From: Allorhizobium borbori
GTDB taxonomy: Bacteria > Pseudomonadota > Alphaproteobacteria > Rhizobiales > Rhizobiaceae
DNA: 64,000 nt
Direction of reading: 5' to 3'
Assembly (NCBI RefSeq): GCF_014196535.1
Contig: NZ_JACIDU010000012.1
Location: forward strand, 1 to 64,000
Below are positions 62,539 to 64,000 of the stretch, piece by piece; within the stretch, counting starts at the first letter, position 1, and every line of letters starts with the position of its first letter. The notes beneath the pieces are model-generated. The model was not told the origin of the DNA. It ran no database searches and saw nothing but the letters and a program-made list of their open reading frames with translations. The position numbers and the translations under genes are program-made.

Positions 62539-64000
62539 TGGGCTTCCCCTTCGGAAGCGGGCAAAGCAAAGTGCATGGTCAAGCCGCCTTCAGCTTCGTT
62601 CGTTGCCCACAGCCGTCCGCCATGGTTCTCGATGATGGTGCGGCAGATGGAAAGACCAAGCCCCAGCCCCTGTGGCTTGGTGGTAAAAAAGGTTTCAAAC
62701 AAATGGTTCTCCACTTCCGGAGTGAGACCCGTTCCGTGATCGCGCACGGTAACCTCGATCATGTCGCAGCACAGTGACGTGGCAACGCCGATGCCAAGGG
62801 CACGCTGACGAGCCTCTCTCATGGCGTCGAGCCCGTTCTGCAACAGGTTGAGAAGCACCTGCTCGATCTCTGTCCGGTCGCCAACGAAATGGGGCAGGTG
62901 CGCTGCGAAATGGACGTGCAGCGGTACGCCGCTGCGGGTCGCCGGCCCCTCAAACAGGACAAGCGTTTCGCGAATAACCTCGTTTATGTCAAGACATTCG
63001 CGACAGATCTTGCGACGACGCACGAAGGAGCGAATGCGGTGAATGATGATACCCGCTCGTTCGGCTTGGCCCGCAATGCCGCGCGCGCCATCACGCAAGA
63101 GGGCGGGGTCGGCGCGCCCGGCATCGATCAGCCGGGTCATGCCCTCGGCATAATTGGTGATGGCGGCAAGCGGCTGATTGAGTTCGTGAGCAATATTGGA
63201 GGCCATTTCACCCAGAATGCCGAGACGGGAGAACTGATCACGCTCTTCGCGGTGGGTGCGGGCTGTCCGTTCTGCCTTTTCGCGTTCCTGAATTTCGCTG
63301 GTCAGTTCCGCTGTGCGACGCCTGACCAGCGTTTCCACTCGCGCAACGTGAATGAGCCACCATACGACACCGAGCCCGGCCGCGAGAAACCAGTGCCAGT
63401 TGGCCCGCACGAAACCTGTCAGCGTGGAATGGGAGAGATACTCGTAAGGGCCGATCTTTAGGTGGCGGAACAGGGTGTGGACGGAGGTGTAGTCCTGCGG
63501 TGCGGTCCAGGCGCGGCCATCGACCGGCGCCATGGTCAGAAGGCTTGCCGTAACGGCCTTGGCGAGATCGGGCGATGCACCGGCCAGCCGCGCGAAGGGC
63601 CAGTCCGGATAAAGCCGCGAGGACAGACGACAGGGAAATCCGGGTGCCATCCGTTCTGCTACCACGGCAAATTCATCCGGCTTCACGCGTCCGGCGGCGA
63701 TGTCGTCTTCCAGAAGGCAGGTACGCAGCACTCCAGCGTCAGCCCGCCCGGTCCGCACCGCCTCGATGACGCTTTCCATGGGAAAACCGGTCTCCACCAT
63801 CGCGGCGAGCCGTGAGGCCGGCATGCCATCCTCGTCCATCTCCCGCCAGATGACCTGCCAGCCACCGAAGGCATCCGCCGCGACGACGGCAAGGCGCATG
63901 CCGTGAAGATCGAAGAACGTCTTCGCGTGACTGGGGCGATTGGGCACGATAACAGTGGAGCCGACCGTGTCGGTTGGCACGGTATGATCGCGGCTTTCCA
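62535..64000 (-). CDS. Histidine kinase with PhnD-like sensor domain (TtrS-like), 5' end outside window
   Basis: At least 488 aa visible; the frame stays open through position 64000, so the start is missing and the GTG at 63980 is probably internal. A periplasmic PhnD/SBP-like domain (to about residue 190) precedes a helix (WHWFLAAGLGVVWWLIH), a coiled coil, H-box MASNIAHELNQPLAAITNYA, and HATPase with the GLGLGLSI motif. TtrS of the tetrathionate system has this layout with a FixJ-type partner. The ligand here is unknown. Confidence 0.88.
   Translation of the reverse strand, partial: ESRDHTVPTDTVGSTVIVPNRPSHAKTFFDLHGMRLAVVAADAFGGWQVIWREMDEDGMPASRLAAMVETGFPMESVIEAVRTGRADAGVLRTCLLEDDIAAGRVKPDEFAVVAERMAPGFPCRLSSRLYPDWPFARLAGASPDLAKAVTASLLTMAPVDGRAWTAPQDYTSVHTLFRHLKIGPYEYLSHSTLTGFVRANWHWFLAAGLGVVWWLIHVARVETLVRRRTAELTSEIQEREKAERTARTHREERDQFSRLGILGEMASNIAHELNQPLAAITNYAEGMTRLIDAGRADPALLRDGARGIAGQAERAGIIIHRIRSFVRRRKICRECLDINEVIRETLVLFEGPATRSGVPLHVHFAAHLPHFVGDRTEIEQVLLNLLQNGLDAMREARQRALGIGVATSLCCDMIEVTVRDHGTGLTPEVENHLFETFFTTKPQGLGLGLSICRTIIENHGGRLWATNEAEGGLTMHFALPASEGEAQ

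Noticed and set aside
1-64000. CRISPR arrays, tRNA, rRNA, prophage or integrase genes
   Set aside because: No spaced identical repeats, cloverleaf-like segments, or phage/integrase proteins were seen; only short IS debris.

Overview
The window looks like chromosome (or chromid) of a Rhizobiaceae alphaproteobacterium of the Shinella/Ensifer/Agrobacterium type. It is GC-rich, and its gene families point the same way: an ScfR-type fatty-acyl regulator, a DUF2161 nuclease-fold protein, a CyoABCD-SURF1-CtaB oxidase operon, DUF6481, and FixJ-type regulators. Genus is inferred, not shown. No rRNA, tRNA or CRISPR array was found.

Layout. 1-2.3 kb: an ScfR-type regulator, divergent from a gene cut by the window edge, then a DUF2161 protein. 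2.6-8.5 kb: quinol oxidase operon cyoABCD-surf1-ctaB with a candidate FNR/FixK box upstream. 8.5-29.4 kb: a periplasmic alcohol-oxidation island. It holds a PQQ dehydrogenase with the Asp-x-Asp signature of lanthanide-dependent enzymes, cytochrome c550, a MoxJ-like binding protein, pseudoazurin, a Ped/Lut-type ABC system (binding protein, beta-propeller, small secreted protein, ATPase, permease, Sel1 protein), a second NMT1-type ABC importer split over about 10 kb, a NosR-like flavo/iron-sulfur membrane protein with its ApbE flavin transferase, a FIST/hybrid kinase/LuxR response-regulator set and a FIST-chemotaxis protein. A near-palindromic motif (AATRCGACCWWGGTSC) recurs at the promoters of four blocks of this island and probably defines one regulon.

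29.5-36.1 kb: frameshifted DUF6481 gene, cold-shock gene, an unknown protein, and an RND efflux pump with its TetR regulator. 36.2-51.9 kb: a catabolic island bounded by two decayed IS remnants (ISNCY-like and IS3-like). It encodes an AbrB-type membrane protein, a GST, an FCD/GntR regulator, MmgE/PrpD, HyuAB-type hydantoinase/oxoprolinase, a decayed racemase, a C-S lyase and a Gsi/Dpp-like peptide ABC importer. Several of its promoters carry TTGTATACAA-like sites, matching a palindrome upstream of the GntR gene.

52.0-59.9 kb: an envelope locus in which two secreted proteins share an unusual paired-cysteine repeat and flank a DevBCA/MacB-like exporter. It is followed by an OmpR-type two-component system, a Spy-like LTxxQ protein and a cysteine-rich small protein. 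A direct repeat resembling an OmpR-family site lies upstream of three of the secreted-protein genes. 60.0-64.0 kb: a ClC-CBS chloride channel and a FixJ-type regulator with its histidine kinase, which runs off the right edge.

The strongest candidates for under-described systems are the lanthanide/PQQ island with its shared operator and NosR-ApbE branch, the paired-cysteine-repeat exporter locus, and the GntR-controlled catabolic island.
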